A stretch of 64,000 nt of DNA. It comes from Anaerolineae bacterium (GTDB lineage Bacteria > Chloroflexota > Anaerolineae > Anaerolineales > Anaerolineaceae). The stretch spans positions 124,001 to 188,000 of the forward strand of contig JABLWW010000008.1 of assembly GCA_013178295.1 (NCBI GenBank), given 5' to 3'. The position numbers were made by a program, and so were the translations under genes. Positions 1 through 8,664 of this stretch are shown here, piece by piece. The notes below the pieces were generated by a model. It worked only from the letters and a program-made list of their open reading frames with translations. It searched no databases and was not told the DNA's origin. Every line of letters starts with the position of its first letter. Positions within the stretch are counted from its first letter, which is position 1.

Positions 1-1166
1 AGGACTCCGGGGCGGTGCGCGAGAAGCTTACCAGCAAAGTGTTGGGGTACTTTGAAGTGCCTACCGAAAAACCGCATACCAAGACGGCAGTTGTTCAAAT
101 CGGTTTTCCCATTGATGCTTGGGATATTAATCTCAATATTCCAATGATGCTTTTAACCATTGCCGGTAACTGCTTTGCCTTTCCTACCAAAATTCGCCTT
201 TTGGATGTCTTCTTCCCCAAAGAGCTGGTTGCCCGTTTTCAGGGACCCAAGTATGGCATTCAAGGCATACGGGAGAAGCTCAATGTCCATGGGCGTCCGC
301 TGGTGTTGCATATCATTAAGCCCAAGATGGGAATGACTCCCGAAGAGACGGCAAATCAGGTTTACCAGACAGCTTTGGGTGGTGCCGACATTTGTAAGGA
401 TGACGAGATGCTTAGCGACCTCTCTAATTCCCCCTGGGAGAAACGATTGGAAGCTGTGCTTAAAGCAATCGAAAAAGCGGAGCGTGAAACGGGACAAAAG
501 ATGCTTTACATGCTCTCCATAACAGATGAAGTGAATCGTATCAACGAAAAGGCACGCAAGGCAGTTGCTATGGGCGCCACAGGATTGCTGCTGGCGTATT
601 CTGCGGGACCTTCTGCGCTGCGCCTGTTGACAGAGGATCCAGAGGTAAAAGCGCCAGTGTTGTTGCATGTTTCTCACATGGTCAGTCAGATACCCATGAT
701 CAGTTTTCCAGTGTTTTCTAAGCTGTGCCGTTTGTGCGGGGCAGATATGATGCTGTCGCCTTGCATCTGGACAAGCATTCCAATGGTTTCTCCTGAGGAG
801 GCAGCGCGCAATTATCAGGTCATGGTGGCGCCAATGTATCATATCAAGCCTACATTCCCAATGCCTTGTGCAGGCATGTATCCAGGTCTGATACCTGCGC
901 TGATGGAAGAGTTTGGTATTGATCAGGTAATTCCGGCTGGCGGTGGTATGCTGGGGCATAAGATGGGCTATACGGCTGGTGCAAAAGCCTGGCGTCAGGC
1001 AATTGATGCCACCCTTAACGATGTTCCCCTGGTGGAAGCTGCCAAGGATAAACCAGAGCTGAAGGCAGCTATTGAGCAATGGGGAATACGAAAACGCCCG
1101 CAGACCGCCTGGGGGTACATGGGGAAGAATTTCAATCCCTGCTTTGCAGACAAGAATCTGGAATAG
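1..1166 (+). CDS. RuBisCO-like protein (form IV type), 5' end cut by window edge
   Basis: The reading frame is open to the window edge (in frame from base 3), so the start codon lies outside; about 387 residues are visible against roughly 410-430 in the family. RuBisCO large-subunit hallmarks are present: KPKMG (first active-site lysine region, near base 320) and GGADICKDDE (carbamylated-lysine/Mg-binding motif, near base 378), then LHVSHM and a C-terminal Gly-rich AGGGMLGHKMG. Where true RuBisCO has the loop-6 VGKLEG lysine, the sequence reads LSPCIWTSIPM, so loop 6 and its lysine are missing. This points to a form IV protein that does not fix CO2. Family members act as enolases, isomerases or (trans)carboxylases/decarboxylases, for example in methionine salvage or apionate catabolism. 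Neighbouring transketolase and E1/E2 genes favour sugar-acid catabolism; the exact reaction is unknown. Confidence 0.9.
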   Translation, partial: DSGAVREKLTSKVLGYFEVPTEKPHTKTAVVQIGFPIDAWDINLNIPMMLLTIAGNCFAFPTKIRLLDVFFPKELVARFQGPKYGIQGIREKLNVHGRPLVLHIIKPKMGMTPEETANQVYQTALGGADICKDDEMLSDLSNSPWEKRLEAVLKAIEKAERETGQKMLYMLSITDEVNRINEKARKAVAMGATGLLLAYSAGPSALRLLTEDPEVKAPVLLHVSHMVSQIPMISFPVFSKLCRLCGADMMLSPCIWTSIPMVSPEEAARNYQVMVAPMYHIKPTFPMPCAGMYPGLIPALMEEFGIDQVIPAGGGMLGHKMGYTAGAKAWRQAIDATLNDVPLVEAAKDKPELKAAIEQWGIRKRPQTAWGYMGKNFNPCFADKNLE

Positions 1167-1187
1167 GGCATTTGTTTGAAGATAACG

Positions 1188-1214
1188 CACGGCTGCAAGA
1201 TTGCAGCCGTGTTT
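1188..1214 (+). terminator. Hairpin terminator after the RuBisCO-like gene
   Basis: CACGGCTGCAA at 1188-1198 and TTGCAGCCGTG at 1201-1211 are perfect inverted repeats (11 bp arms, though the innermost pairs must open to form a loop), followed by TTT. It lies 22 bp after the stop codon. The hairpin also argues against starting the next gene upstream of it, although that frame is open. Confidence 0.6.
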
Positions 1215-1268
1215 GAATGTCGGGTCGGTTATGAATTGCAACAGAAGATGAGGCAGAGAACATCTGAA

Positions 1269-2258
1269 ATGGATAAGGATATGACGTCTGGTTCTAACAC
1301 TTTGGGCGCAGACCGGTTGCTGGCGATGTACCAAATGATGAGATTGATTCGGCGGTTTGAAGAGACGGCGAACGAGTTGTATATGCAGGGGCGTATTCCC
1401 TCAACATTGCACCTGTACATTGGACAGGAAGCGGTGGCGGCGGGGGTGAGTGCTGTTTTGCGCAAGGAGGATTACGTGGTGAGCACGCACCGTCCGCATG
1501 GTCATGCATTGGCGAAAGGGGTTACCGCACGGGCAATTATGGCAGAACTGTTTGGGAAAGCGACAGGTGCGTGTAAGGGAAAGGGCGGATCAATGCACGT
1601 TGGCGATATGCGTATGGGGATGTTGCCAGCCATTGCGATTGTGGGCGGCAATGTGCCAATCGCTGCCGGTTTGGCTTTGGCAGCAAAGATGCAGCGCAAA
1701 GATGTTGTGGCGGTATGTTATTTTGGTGACGGGGCGGCAAATGAAGGTGCCTGGCATGAGGCATTGAACTGTGCCGCGATTTGGGATTTGCCAGTGGTCT
1801 TTGTGTGCGAAAACAATCTCTACGCAGCATCCACCCCTTTCAAACAGGCGTATAAGGTCGAGAATATTGCCCGGCGGGCTGATGCGTATGGGATGCCGGG
1901 GGTCGTGGTGGACGGAAATGACGTGCTGGCGGTGTACACTGCGGCGCACGAAGCTGTGCAGCGGGCGCGTCGAGGTGAGGGGCCAACCCTGATGGAGTGC
2001 TTGACTTATCGTCTGTGCGGTCATTCGCGTTCTGACCCGCGCACGTATCGTACCAAGGAAGAGGAAAAAAGCTGGAAGCAAAAAGACCCTATCCCGCGTT
2101 TTCGGCAGTATCTGCTTACAAATTGTGCTGTCAGTGATGAGGAATTGCGTGCTGTGGACGAGAGTGTCGAAGAGGAAATACAAGAAGCCATCCGATTTGC
2201 TGAGAACAGCCCGCTGCCGAAGCCAGATGACTTGTATACTGATGTGTTCAAGGAGTGA
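1269..2258 (+). CDS. TPP-dependent 2-oxoacid/acetoin dehydrogenase E1, alpha subunit
   Basis: Alpha subunit of a thiamine-diphosphate E1 component (pyruvate/acetoin dehydrogenase AcoA/PdhA family), which decarboxylates the 2-oxoacid or cleaves acetoin and passes the acyl group to lipoyl-E2. The HRPHGHALAKG segment and the TPP motif GDGAANEG (about residue 152) with downstream ENN are present. The 329-residue length is normal. The frame is open upstream to 1176, but that would run through the terminator hairpin; 1269 (ATG) or 1281 (ATG, AAGG just before it) are the credible starts. E1 beta follows after 3 bp, then E2. No E3 is nearby. Substrate specificity cannot be told apart from sequence alone. 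Confidence 0.9.
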   Translation: MDKDMTSGSNTLGADRLLAMYQMMRLIRRFEETANELYMQGRIPSTLHLYIGQEAVAAGVSAVLRKEDYVVSTHRPHGHALAKGVTARAIMAELFGKATGACKGKGGSMHVGDMRMGMLPAIAIVGGNVPIAAGLALAAKMQRKDVVAVCYFGDGAANEGAWHEALNCAAIWDLPVVFVCENNLYAASTPFKQAYKVENIARRADAYGMPGVVVDGNDVLAVYTAAHEAVQRARRGEGPTLMECLTYRLCGHSRSDPRTYRTKEEEKSWKQKDPIPRFRQYLLTNCAVSDEELRAVDESVEEEIQEAIRFAENSPLPKPDDLYTDVFKE

Positions 2259-2261
2259 GCT

Positions 2262-3275
2262 ATGGCAATGATGACCATCGCAGAAGCCTTGCGACAGGCA
2301 ATACGCGAGGAAATGCAGCGAGATGAACGTGTTTTTTGTATTGGGGAGGATATCGGAATCCCCGGTGGGTTTGGCGGAGCCTTTACGGTAACGCTGGGGC
2401 TTTCGGATGAATTTGGGCATGAGCGCATTTTGGACACACCCATCTCGGAGGCTGCCATTGCCGGAATTGCTTTGGGCGCGGCGATTGCCGGGATGCGCCC
2501 AATTGCAGATGTGCAGTACGCTGACTTTTTGTTCAATATGATGGATCAACTGGTCAATGAAGCCGCCAAGATGCGCTACATGTCGGGAGGGACACTATCG
2601 GTACCAATGGTGATGCGTGCACCTGTGGGTGCCACCGCGCGCGGTGCGCAGCATGCCCAGAGTGTGGAAGCCTTCTTCACCCATGTGCCAGGGCTGAAGG
2701 TGGTTTGCCCGGCAACTGCGTACGATGCCAAGGGGTTGCTAAAAAGCGCAGTGCGGGATGAGAACCCCGTGCTGGTTTTTGAGCATAAGCTGCTCTATGG
2801 CTCAAAAGGCCCGCGTACCGAAAAGGGTTCCATTAGTCCTGTGGGTGAGGTGCCAGAAGATGACTATACCGTGCCGATTGGCAAAGGCGTTGTTCGACGC
2901 AAGGGAAAGGATGTTACCATTGTAGCCAATCTCTTGATGTTGTATCGCTCGCTGGCTGCGGCTGAGGAACTGTCTCGCAAGGGGGTGGAGGCGGAGGTGA
3001 TCGATCCGCGCAGCCTGGTGCCTCTGGACGAGGATCTGATTCTCGAGTCGGTCAAGAAAACCGGGCGGCTGTTGATTGTTGAGGAAGATAACCTGAGCGG
3101 CGGCTGGGGTGCGGAAGTGGCGGCGCGCATGGCGGATAGTGGGTTTTTCTGGCTCGATGCCCCCATCAAGCGGGTGGCAGCGCCGGATGTTCCACCGCCG
3201 TTTTCGCCGCTTCTGGAACGTGAATATGTCCCCAGTGAGACAAAAATTGTCGAAACGGTTCTGTCAATGCTCTGA
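2262..3275 (+). CDS. TPP-dependent 2-oxoacid/acetoin dehydrogenase E1, beta subunit
   Basis: Transketolase-like beta subunit that completes the E1 heterotetramer with the preceding gene. Typical features are the GEDIG start of the pyrimidine-binding domain (about residue 28), TPISEAAIAGIALGAA, the ARGAQHAQSVEAFF segment and the C-terminal transketolase domain (IDPRSLVPLD, LLIVEED). The 337 residues match the family. The start lies 3 bp after the E1 alpha stop, indicating translational coupling. A second paralogue is on the opposite strand at 9706-10686. Assignment to the family is firm; pyruvate, acetoin or another 2-oxo substrate is not decidable here. Confidence 0.92.
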   Translation: MAMMTIAEALRQAIREEMQRDERVFCIGEDIGIPGGFGGAFTVTLGLSDEFGHERILDTPISEAAIAGIALGAAIAGMRPIADVQYADFLFNMMDQLVNEAAKMRYMSGGTLSVPMVMRAPVGATARGAQHAQSVEAFFTHVPGLKVVCPATAYDAKGLLKSAVRDENPVLVFEHKLLYGSKGPRTEKGSISPVGEVPEDDYTVPIGKGVVRRKGKDVTIVANLLMLYRSLAAAEELSRKGVEAEVIDPRSLVPLDEDLILESVKKTGRLLIVEEDNLSGGWGAEVAARMADSGFFWLDAPIKRVAAPDVPPPFSPLLEREYVPSETKIVETVLSML

Positions 3276-3287
3276 GCAGGAGGAAAT

Positions 3288-4568
3288 ATGGCGGTGGATA
3301 TTCTGATGCCCCCCCTTAGCCAGACGATGGATACGCTGGTGCTTGTGGCATGGCTGAAGAAAGAAGGGGATCGGGTTGCAAAAGGCGAGCCTCTTTTTAC
3401 GGTGGAGACAGACAAAGCCACGCTGGAGGTGGAAGCGCCGGGTGAAGGCATATTGCGGGTTCTGGCGTCGCCTGGCGAGGAGATAAAAGCCGGGGTACTC
3501 ATTGGAAGACTTGTTGCGGAGAAAGATGACACAACTTTTTTGCCTAGCGTGGGTAAATCTGTGCAGGGTGAAGAACAAGACAAAAGCCGCCAGGCGGAGA
3601 AACAAGAAATTGGGCTGGGGGAGTATGGCTGCCTTGAGGGGGAAAACGGAGGAAAACCCCCGGCTGCCTGGGAGGCAGGGCGCGAGGGACGGGTCTTTAT
3701 CAGCCCGCGCGCCAGACGGTTGATGACGCAGGAGGGCTTATCCCCTGATATGTTGCGGGGGCGCGGCAGCGGGCCGCTGGGGGCTTTTATTGAACGGGAT
3801 GTGCTGGCAATGATACAGCGCTCTAGCACCCAGCCTGCCACGAAGTTGAACGTGCCCCCTGCTGAGATTACCAAGCCATCCTATGCACAGCAGGTGAAAC
3901 TTGACCTTTCCCGCAGAACAGTTGCCCGCCGTATGTTGGAGAGTCATACTAGCGTCCCTCCGGTAACGTATACGCGTGAAGTGGATGTAACTGCCCTGGT
4001 GCAGCTGCGCCAGGCAGTGTTGCGGCGATTGCCCTCTTGGGAAACCCGCCTCACATATACGGATTTTCTGATTTTTACTGTCAGCCGGGCACTGGTGAAG
4101 CACCCCTATTTGAATGCAACATTTGATGAGGAGACTTTTCTCCAATATACACAGGTCAACATGGCGCTGGCAATTGATACCGGGCACGAACTGGTTGCGC
4201 CGGTCATTCCAGGTGCCGAAAAGAAGCGCCTAGCAGAACTGGCAAATGCGCGGGCGGATTTAGTTGAGCGCGCTCGCAGAGGAGAACTTGAGGCGCATGA
4301 GTTGAAAGGCGCAACGTTTACACTGACCAATCTTGGGGCGTTGGGGATTGATCATTTTACCCCAATGATTACCCCTCCGCAGGTGGCAGTCCTGGGCGTT
4401 GGGCGTATTCGCCAGATCGCTGCTGTTTTTCAGGGAGAGATTCAGATTCGCAACGTGATGAATTTGCTTTTGACCTGCGATCACCGTGTCATTGATGGAG
4501 CACCGGCGGCGCGGTTTCTCGATTGTGTTGCGCAGCTTCTCGAGTCGCCTGAGCTGATGATGCTCTAG
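3288..4568 (+). CDS. Dihydrolipoamide acyltransferase (E2)
   Basis: E2 core of the complex: takes the acyl group from E1 on a lipoyl arm and transfers it to CoA. Domains in order: lipoyl domain (residues 1-77) with lipoyl-lysine motif ETDKATLEVEAP (Lys about 43); linker; peripheral-subunit-binding domain (about 136-172, ISPRARRLMTQEGL); catalytic acyltransferase domain (about 200-426) ending with the active-site DHRVIDG (about 398-404). AGGAGG precedes the ATG by 4 bp. Last gene of the plus-strand E1-E2 set; it converges on the cupin gene with only 25 bp between the two stop codons and no clear terminator. Confidence 0.92.
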   Translation: MAVDILMPPLSQTMDTLVLVAWLKKEGDRVAKGEPLFTVETDKATLEVEAPGEGILRVLASPGEEIKAGVLIGRLVAEKDDTTFLPSVGKSVQGEEQDKSRQAEKQEIGLGEYGCLEGENGGKPPAAWEAGREGRVFISPRARRLMTQEGLSPDMLRGRGSGPLGAFIERDVLAMIQRSSTQPATKLNVPPAEITKPSYAQQVKLDLSRRTVARRMLESHTSVPPVTYTREVDVTALVQLRQAVLRRLPSWETRLTYTDFLIFTVSRALVKHPYLNATFDEETFLQYTQVNMALAIDTGHELVAPVIPGAEKKRLAELANARADLVERARRGELEAHELKGATFTLTNLGALGIDHFTPMITPPQVAVLGVGRIRQIAAVFQGEIQIRNVMNLLLTCDHRVIDGAPAARFLDCVAQLLESPELMML

Positions 4569-4593
4569 CCATCCAGTTTTTTGCCGTTCAGGG

Positions 4594-4977
4594 TTACGAT
4601 GTCTTTATCTCTTCCGGGCGGATGTTATCCACCTGCCCATAGAAGAAGAGAATTTCCAGATACCCCCCAGGCTCGCATTCGAAAACATGCCATTCCAGGG
4701 CGGGAATATGTATTAGCGTACCGGGCTGTAATGCCAGGCGCTGATTGAGCTGATCTTTTGCGCTTCCCCAGCAAACCCATGATCGCTGCGCGTCAAGGAC
4801 GTAGACACTCTCTTCAGCGTGGTGATGAGGTTCTGCTGGGCCAATTTCGGCAGAAAAACGAGCAAAACCAATCGTCATCCGCCCGCTTATGGAGAATCCA
4901 TCTTTGCCAATGGCTTTCCAGATATGCCTGCCCGGCAAAACTTCTGGCGAGAGGTCTTCTTTTTTGATGAGCTTCAT
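4594..4977 (-). CDS. Small cupin-domain protein
   Basis: 127-residue single-domain cupin. The first cupin motif is visible as PHHHAEESVYVL (metal-ligand histidines plus Glu, about residues 51-62) and the second as PGTLIHIPALEWHVFECE with a further His. Such proteins bind a divalent metal and act as sugar isomerases, dioxygenases or ligand sensors; no specific reaction can be assigned. It is the last gene of the ten-gene minus-strand operon, 22 bp after the metallo-beta-lactamase-fold gene, so it probably serves the same sugar or sugar-acid pathway under LacI control. Confidence 0.75.
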   Translation of the reverse strand: MKLIKKEDLSPEVLPGRHIWKAIGKDGFSISGRMTIGFARFSAEIGPAEPHHHAEESVYVLDAQRSWVCWGSAKDQLNQRLALQPGTLIHIPALEWHVFECEPGGYLEILFFYGQVDNIRPEEIKTS

Positions 4978-4999
4978 GGTTTTTCCTTAAACTTTTTAT

Positions 5000-5791
5000 T
5001 TAGTAACCAATTTTGCCGCCGGGGTGTTTTTCCAGAACGCGCGGGTCATACATGGGGACAAGGATGTCTGCTTCTCTGCGGATGCGGTCGTAAGCTTCCA
5101 GGGCTTCGTACATGTTCTCGTTGATACCTAAAAGCCTGCCTTCAGCGATATGCTCGTAGCGGAACATGCAATCAGAGAAAATGACGTTGCCCTCGCGGGT
5201 CTTCACCTTCACCGCAATTGAACTGCGGTGGTGTACTCCCACCCAAAAGACATCAATACCAGGCAAGATCTGGCATTCGTTCTTCATCATGTCCATGCGA
5301 TCCCAGGCTTCCACAAAGAAGTAATGAATGTCTTGCGGGGAGAAGCACACCGGCATCACGTCGTGAGGGTGTTTTTTGTAGCGGGGGGCGAACATATCCG
5401 CCCACCCCTCGCGGTTGACATGGATCTGGGCATTGCGGAATTTGACTGCTCCGCCCAGGGCATAAGGCTGCAAGGGGGTCAGGATCAGATGTTGCACATC
5501 ATCTGGGTGGACGCCCAGGGCGGCAAGACGCTTCTCGATGTGATCCTCGTCATACACGACAAGCTGGTGGCGCATGTTGGTTCCCGCACCCCATTTACTG
5601 TTAAGCCATTCCAGCCTTTCGAGAGGTGGACCACTGTTGACCAGGACAACATTACCACCACCGCGCACCAGCATGGCATAGACTGTCAAAGGTTCCCATT
5701 GGTCATCGCCAAAATTGGACATCCAGTATATTTCGGCGCCAGGGGTTTCTGGAAATTGCCCTACTTTCAGCACATCAACCTGATAGTCCAT
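5000..5791 (-). CDS. Metallo-beta-lactamase-fold protein with degenerate metal site
   Basis: 263 residues from ATG 5791. The frame is open further to 6001, but that would overlap the upstream E2 gene and has no family support. Fold landmarks are VVLVNSGPP (first strands), DDVQHLILT, the AGxL-like ALGG, FRNAQIHVNREGW, VGVHHRSSIAV and FSDCMF. The segment that normally carries HxHxDH reads TPLQPYALGG, so all the canonical ligands are replaced (Pro, Gln, Tyr, Ala). The later landmarks (Gly-His-His and SDC) are partly kept. It is therefore probably not a standard binuclear zinc hydrolase; it may bind metal differently or be a non-catalytic member. It sits between E2 and the cupin in the LacI-controlled operon. 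Confidence 0.75.
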   Translation of the reverse strand: MDYQVDVLKVGQFPETPGAEIYWMSNFGDDQWEPLTVYAMLVRGGGNVVLVNSGPPLERLEWLNSKWGAGTNMRHQLVVYDEDHIEKRLAALGVHPDDVQHLILTPLQPYALGGAVKFRNAQIHVNREGWADMFAPRYKKHPHDVMPVCFSPQDIHYFFVEAWDRMDMMKNECQILPGIDVFWVGVHHRSSIAVKVKTREGNVIFSDCMFRYEHIAEGRLLGINENMYEALEAYDRIRREADILVPMYDPRVLEKHPGGKIGY

Positions 5792-5826
5792 TGTTTTATC
5801 CTCCGAAACTGAACGAATTTGTTTTT

Positions 5827-7059
5827 TTAGGGATTGCGCATTCCCTGAAGAGAAACCAGCAATTCGCACAGGTCGCTCATAAAAGCAGCTGCATCTGCCC
5901 CGTCGGCAACACGGTGATCCACAGCCAGACACAGCCGCATAGTAGGTTGCAGGGTGATTTTCCCGGCATCTGCGATTGGTCTTTCGGCGATAGCGCCACA
6001 AGCCAAGATTGCAGCCTGAGGCGGGTTGATGATGGGGTCGAAATCATCTACGCCAAAGCTCCCCAGATTGGTCAGGGTGAATGTGGCATTGCTGATATCG
6101 TTCCATTCCAGCTTTGCCTGACGTGCTTTTTCTGCCAAAAGCGCTCTTTTGCGCACGATCTCTTCCAGGGGTAGCTTCTCGATGCTGTGGATGACGCCTA
6201 CGACCAACCCCCTTTGGGTGGCGATGGCTATTCCGGTGTTGATTGTGGTGTAGCTGTGGATTTCCCCATCTTTCCATGAGGCATTCATCAGAGGGTGTTT
6301 GGGTAGAGTCATTGCCAGAGCGCGCAGGAAGAAATCGGTATAGGTGAGGTGAAGGCCAAGTTTTTTCTCAAATTCTGGCAAGAGATAGTTGCGCAGTTCT
6401 ACCAGACGTGCGAGAACGATTTCCTTGCGCAGGTAGAAATGGGGAATGGTCTGGTAGCTTTCAGTCATCCGTTGGGCAGAGACGCGGCGGGTTTGATTCA
6501 AGCCAATGACGCGGTAGGGGATAGGCTGGCCGGCTTGCGTTTCGGGTGATGTTGACGGGGAAGTAAGCGGGGAGGAGTTTTTCTTCTGCTCAATGGTTTG
6601 CAGGATGTCTGCTTCAACGATTCTTCCCTGTGGCCCGCTGCCCTTGAGGGTTTCCCAGTCAATTTGGTGTTCGAGCGCCAGCTTTTTTGCCAGAGGTGAA
6701 ATTTTTATCGGCGCATCCGAAGAAGTCGCGCCAGCGGTCGCGACAGTGTATTCGCTTTCGGGCGAGCGGGCTGTGAGGGTCTGGGACGCTTTGCTTTGCA
6801 GGGTTGGCAATGTCTCGCCTTTATCGCCGATATAGGCAATGACGGTTTCAAGCGGGATAGCGGCATCACCTGCAGGGTAAAGGATTTTCAACAACGTGCC
6901 GCTGGCAGGCGCCTCAACGTCCAGAGCGACTTTATCGGTCTCGACATTCAAAAGAGGCTCACCCGCTTGTACTGTCTCACCTTCTGTTTTGTACCATGCC
7001 AGTATTTTCCCCTCGGTCATGGTGAGACCCAATTTGGGCATAATAACTTCTGTAGCCAT
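5827..7059 (-). CDS. Dihydrolipoamide acyltransferase (E2), second copy
   Basis: 410 residues with lipoyl domain (1-77; ETDKVALDVEAP, lipoyl Lys about 43), peripheral-subunit-binding domain (about 117-151, ISPLAKKLALEHQID) and acyltransferase domain (about 180-410) with DHRVADG near residue 378 as the catalytic His motif. It is the E2 partner of the minus-strand E1 pair (9706-11668) but is separated from it by the LacI and two SDR genes. Its start codon overlaps the stop of the upstream SDR by one base, indicating coupling. It is clearly diverged from the E2 at 3288-4568, so the two complexes probably serve different substrates. Confidence 0.92.
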   Translation of the reverse strand: MATEVIMPKLGLTMTEGKILAWYKTEGETVQAGEPLLNVETDKVALDVEAPASGTLLKILYPAGDAAIPLETVIAYIGDKGETLPTLQSKASQTLTARSPESEYTVATAGATSSDAPIKISPLAKKLALEHQIDWETLKGSGPQGRIVEADILQTIEQKKNSSPLTSPSTSPETQAGQPIPYRVIGLNQTRRVSAQRMTESYQTIPHFYLRKEIVLARLVELRNYLLPEFEKKLGLHLTYTDFFLRALAMTLPKHPLMNASWKDGEIHSYTTINTGIAIATQRGLVVGVIHSIEKLPLEEIVRKRALLAEKARQAKLEWNDISNATFTLTNLGSFGVDDFDPIINPPQAAILACGAIAERPIADAGKITLQPTMRLCLAVDHRVADGADAAAFMSDLCELLVSLQGMRNP

Positions 7060-7823
7060 TAGTCGATGAATAGACCTCCGTTCACATTGATGGTCGCGCC
7101 CGTGATGAAACTGGCGCTGTCTGAGGCAAGAAAGACAGCCACCTCAGCAATGTCTTCCGGCTTTCCTAGTCTTCCTAATGGAATCTGCTTGCACAGCGCC
7201 TGAAGGGTTGCTTTTGGCCAGGCTTGCGTCAGGGGCGTATCGGTGGTGGCAGGGGCAATGTTATTTACCGTGACGCCGTAAGGCGCAAGCGTTTTAGCAA
7301 GCTGTTTCCCCAACACCATCAACCCAGCTTTGGATGCGGAATAATGTGCCCCAACGGCAATTCCACCTGTCTGCCCTGCCAGCGAGCCGATGTTGATAAT
7401 CCGTCCGCAAACACCTGCCCGGCGCAGATAAGGAAGCGCCGCCTGACACATGAGAAAAGCGCCGGTGAGATTGATGGCAATGACTCTGTTCCATTCCTCA
7501 AGTGTGATTTGGTCGAATGCACACAATGGGCTGATACCGGCGTTGTTAACCAGGATGTGCAATTGTCCAAATTGTTGCACAGTTGCGTCAACCGCGTTTT
7601 TGACCATTTCCGGGTCGCTGATATCGCATGATATCGCCAGCGCTTTTGCGCCATATTCTCTGATGTGCTGCGCTGTTTCTTCTGCTGCTTTGCTGTGAAT
7701 ATCTATACAGGCGACTGAAGCCCCGCAGCAACCGAACTGCTGCGCGATTGCCCGCCCGATGCCAGAAGCAGCACCGGTAACAATTGCAACACGTTCAGCC
7801 AGGGGTTTTCTTTGCGCTTGCAT
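7059..7823 (-). CDS. SDR-family oxidoreductase
   Basis: Short-chain dehydrogenase of 254 residues with the NAD(P) motif TGAASGIG (about 16-23), NNAG (about 90), catalytic Ser in NIGSLAG and YSASK (Tyr/Lys), and the C-terminal ITGATINVNGG typical of classical SDRs. An acidic residue after beta-2 (CIDIH) suggests NAD preference (inference). It lies 10 bp downstream of a second SDR and is coupled to E2. A role as polyol or sugar-acid dehydrogenase in the operon pathway is likely, substrate unknown. Confidence 0.85.
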   Translation of the reverse strand: MQAQRKPLAERVAIVTGAASGIGRAIAQQFGCCGASVACIDIHSKAAEETAQHIREYGAKALAISCDISDPEMVKNAVDATVQQFGQLHILVNNAGISPLCAFDQITLEEWNRVIAINLTGAFLMCQAALPYLRRAGVCGRIINIGSLAGQTGGIAVGAHYSASKAGLMVLGKQLAKTLAPYGVTVNNIAPATTDTPLTQAWPKATLQALCKQIPLGRLGKPEDIAEVAVFLASDSASFITGATINVNGGLFID

Positions 7824-7833
7824 GCGTGTTTTC

Positions 7834-8595
7834 TCATTGAAAATTGATTAAAATACCGCCGTCAGCCACCAGTGTGGCACCTGTGCAGTAGGAAGCCTCC
7901 TCTGAGGCGAAAAACAGCACAGGTCCAACGATGTCTTCAGGATCACCGATGCCCTTGATTGGCGTGCGTTTCTTGAAATAGGCGACTTTTTCGGGGTTCG
8001 AAAGGTCTTGGCGGTTGATGTCTGTCAGGATGGGTCCAGGCAGGACGCAATTGCTGGTAATGCCGTAAGCTCCGAGCGAGATTGCCATGCAGGCGGATAA
8101 CATGTTAATCCCCGCTTTGCTGGCGCAATAGTGCGCCTGCTGAGCGCCTCCTACCATCGAAGAAATCGAGCCGATGTGGATAATTTTGCCTTTGATCCCC
8201 TTTTCTATCATTACTCTGGCGACTGCCTGGGAGCACAAGAAATAGCCTTTGAGATTGACCGCCAGTACACGATCCCAAAGCTCCTCGCTGATGTTGAGAA
8301 AATCCTCAAAAGGACATATTCCCGCATCGTTTACCAGAATATCAATGTGTCCGAATGTCTCCAGTGTCTTTTGTACCATGTCAAGGACATCTTTCTGGCT
8401 GGAAGTGTCAGTTTTGACGAAAAGCCCTCTGCCGCCCAGCTCAGTTACTCGCTGGGCGGTGTTCTTTCCCTCTTCCTGGCGAATATCTGCTACTACCACG
8501 CTGGCACCTTCGCGCCCAAAACCCTCCGCAATCGCTTTGCCGATTCCCCGCGCTGCGCCGGTGACAATCACCACTTTATTCTCAAATCTCCTCAT
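7834..8595 (-). CDS. SDR-family oxidoreductase
   Basis: Classical SDR, 253 residues from ATG 8595, chosen because AAGGAGGT lies about 7 bp upstream; the frame is open a little further to 8661 without such a site. Motifs: TGAARGIG, VVVADIR (acidic end of beta-2, NAD-type), NDAG in place of NNAG, Ser in HIGSISS, and YCASK. The C-terminal CTGATLVADGG is standard. Follows the LacI gene by 69 bp and precedes the other SDR by 10 bp. The two SDRs are related but not near-identical, suggesting successive oxidations or reductions of a sugar derivative. Confidence 0.85.
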   Translation of the reverse strand: MRRFENKVVIVTGAARGIGKAIAEGFGREGASVVVADIRQEEGKNTAQRVTELGGRGLFVKTDTSSQKDVLDMVQKTLETFGHIDILVNDAGICPFEDFLNISEELWDRVLAVNLKGYFLCSQAVARVMIEKGIKGKIIHIGSISSMVGGAQQAHYCASKAGINMLSACMAISLGAYGITSNCVLPGPILTDINRQDLSNPEKVAYFKKRTPIKGIGDPEDIVGPVLFFASEEASYCTGATLVADGGILINFQ

Positions 8596-8664
8596 GTGAG
8601 AGACCTCCTTTTCTGTAGGGATGAGCATACGACAGAATTTGGACAAAAACCTCAAGATCATGCT

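Noticed and set aside
153-1334. 393-codon open frame on the minus strand
   Set aside because: Antisense to the RuBisCO-like gene and the E1 alpha start; Cys/His/Arg-rich translation with no family features.
2864-3874. 336-codon open frame on the minus strand
   Set aside because: Antisense to E1 beta and E2, Ser/Arg-rich shadow translation.
5792-6001. 70-residue N-terminal extension of the metallo-beta-lactamase-fold protein
   Set aside because: Cys/Arg-rich and lies over the end of the E2 gene; the internal ATG at 5791 matches the fold start.
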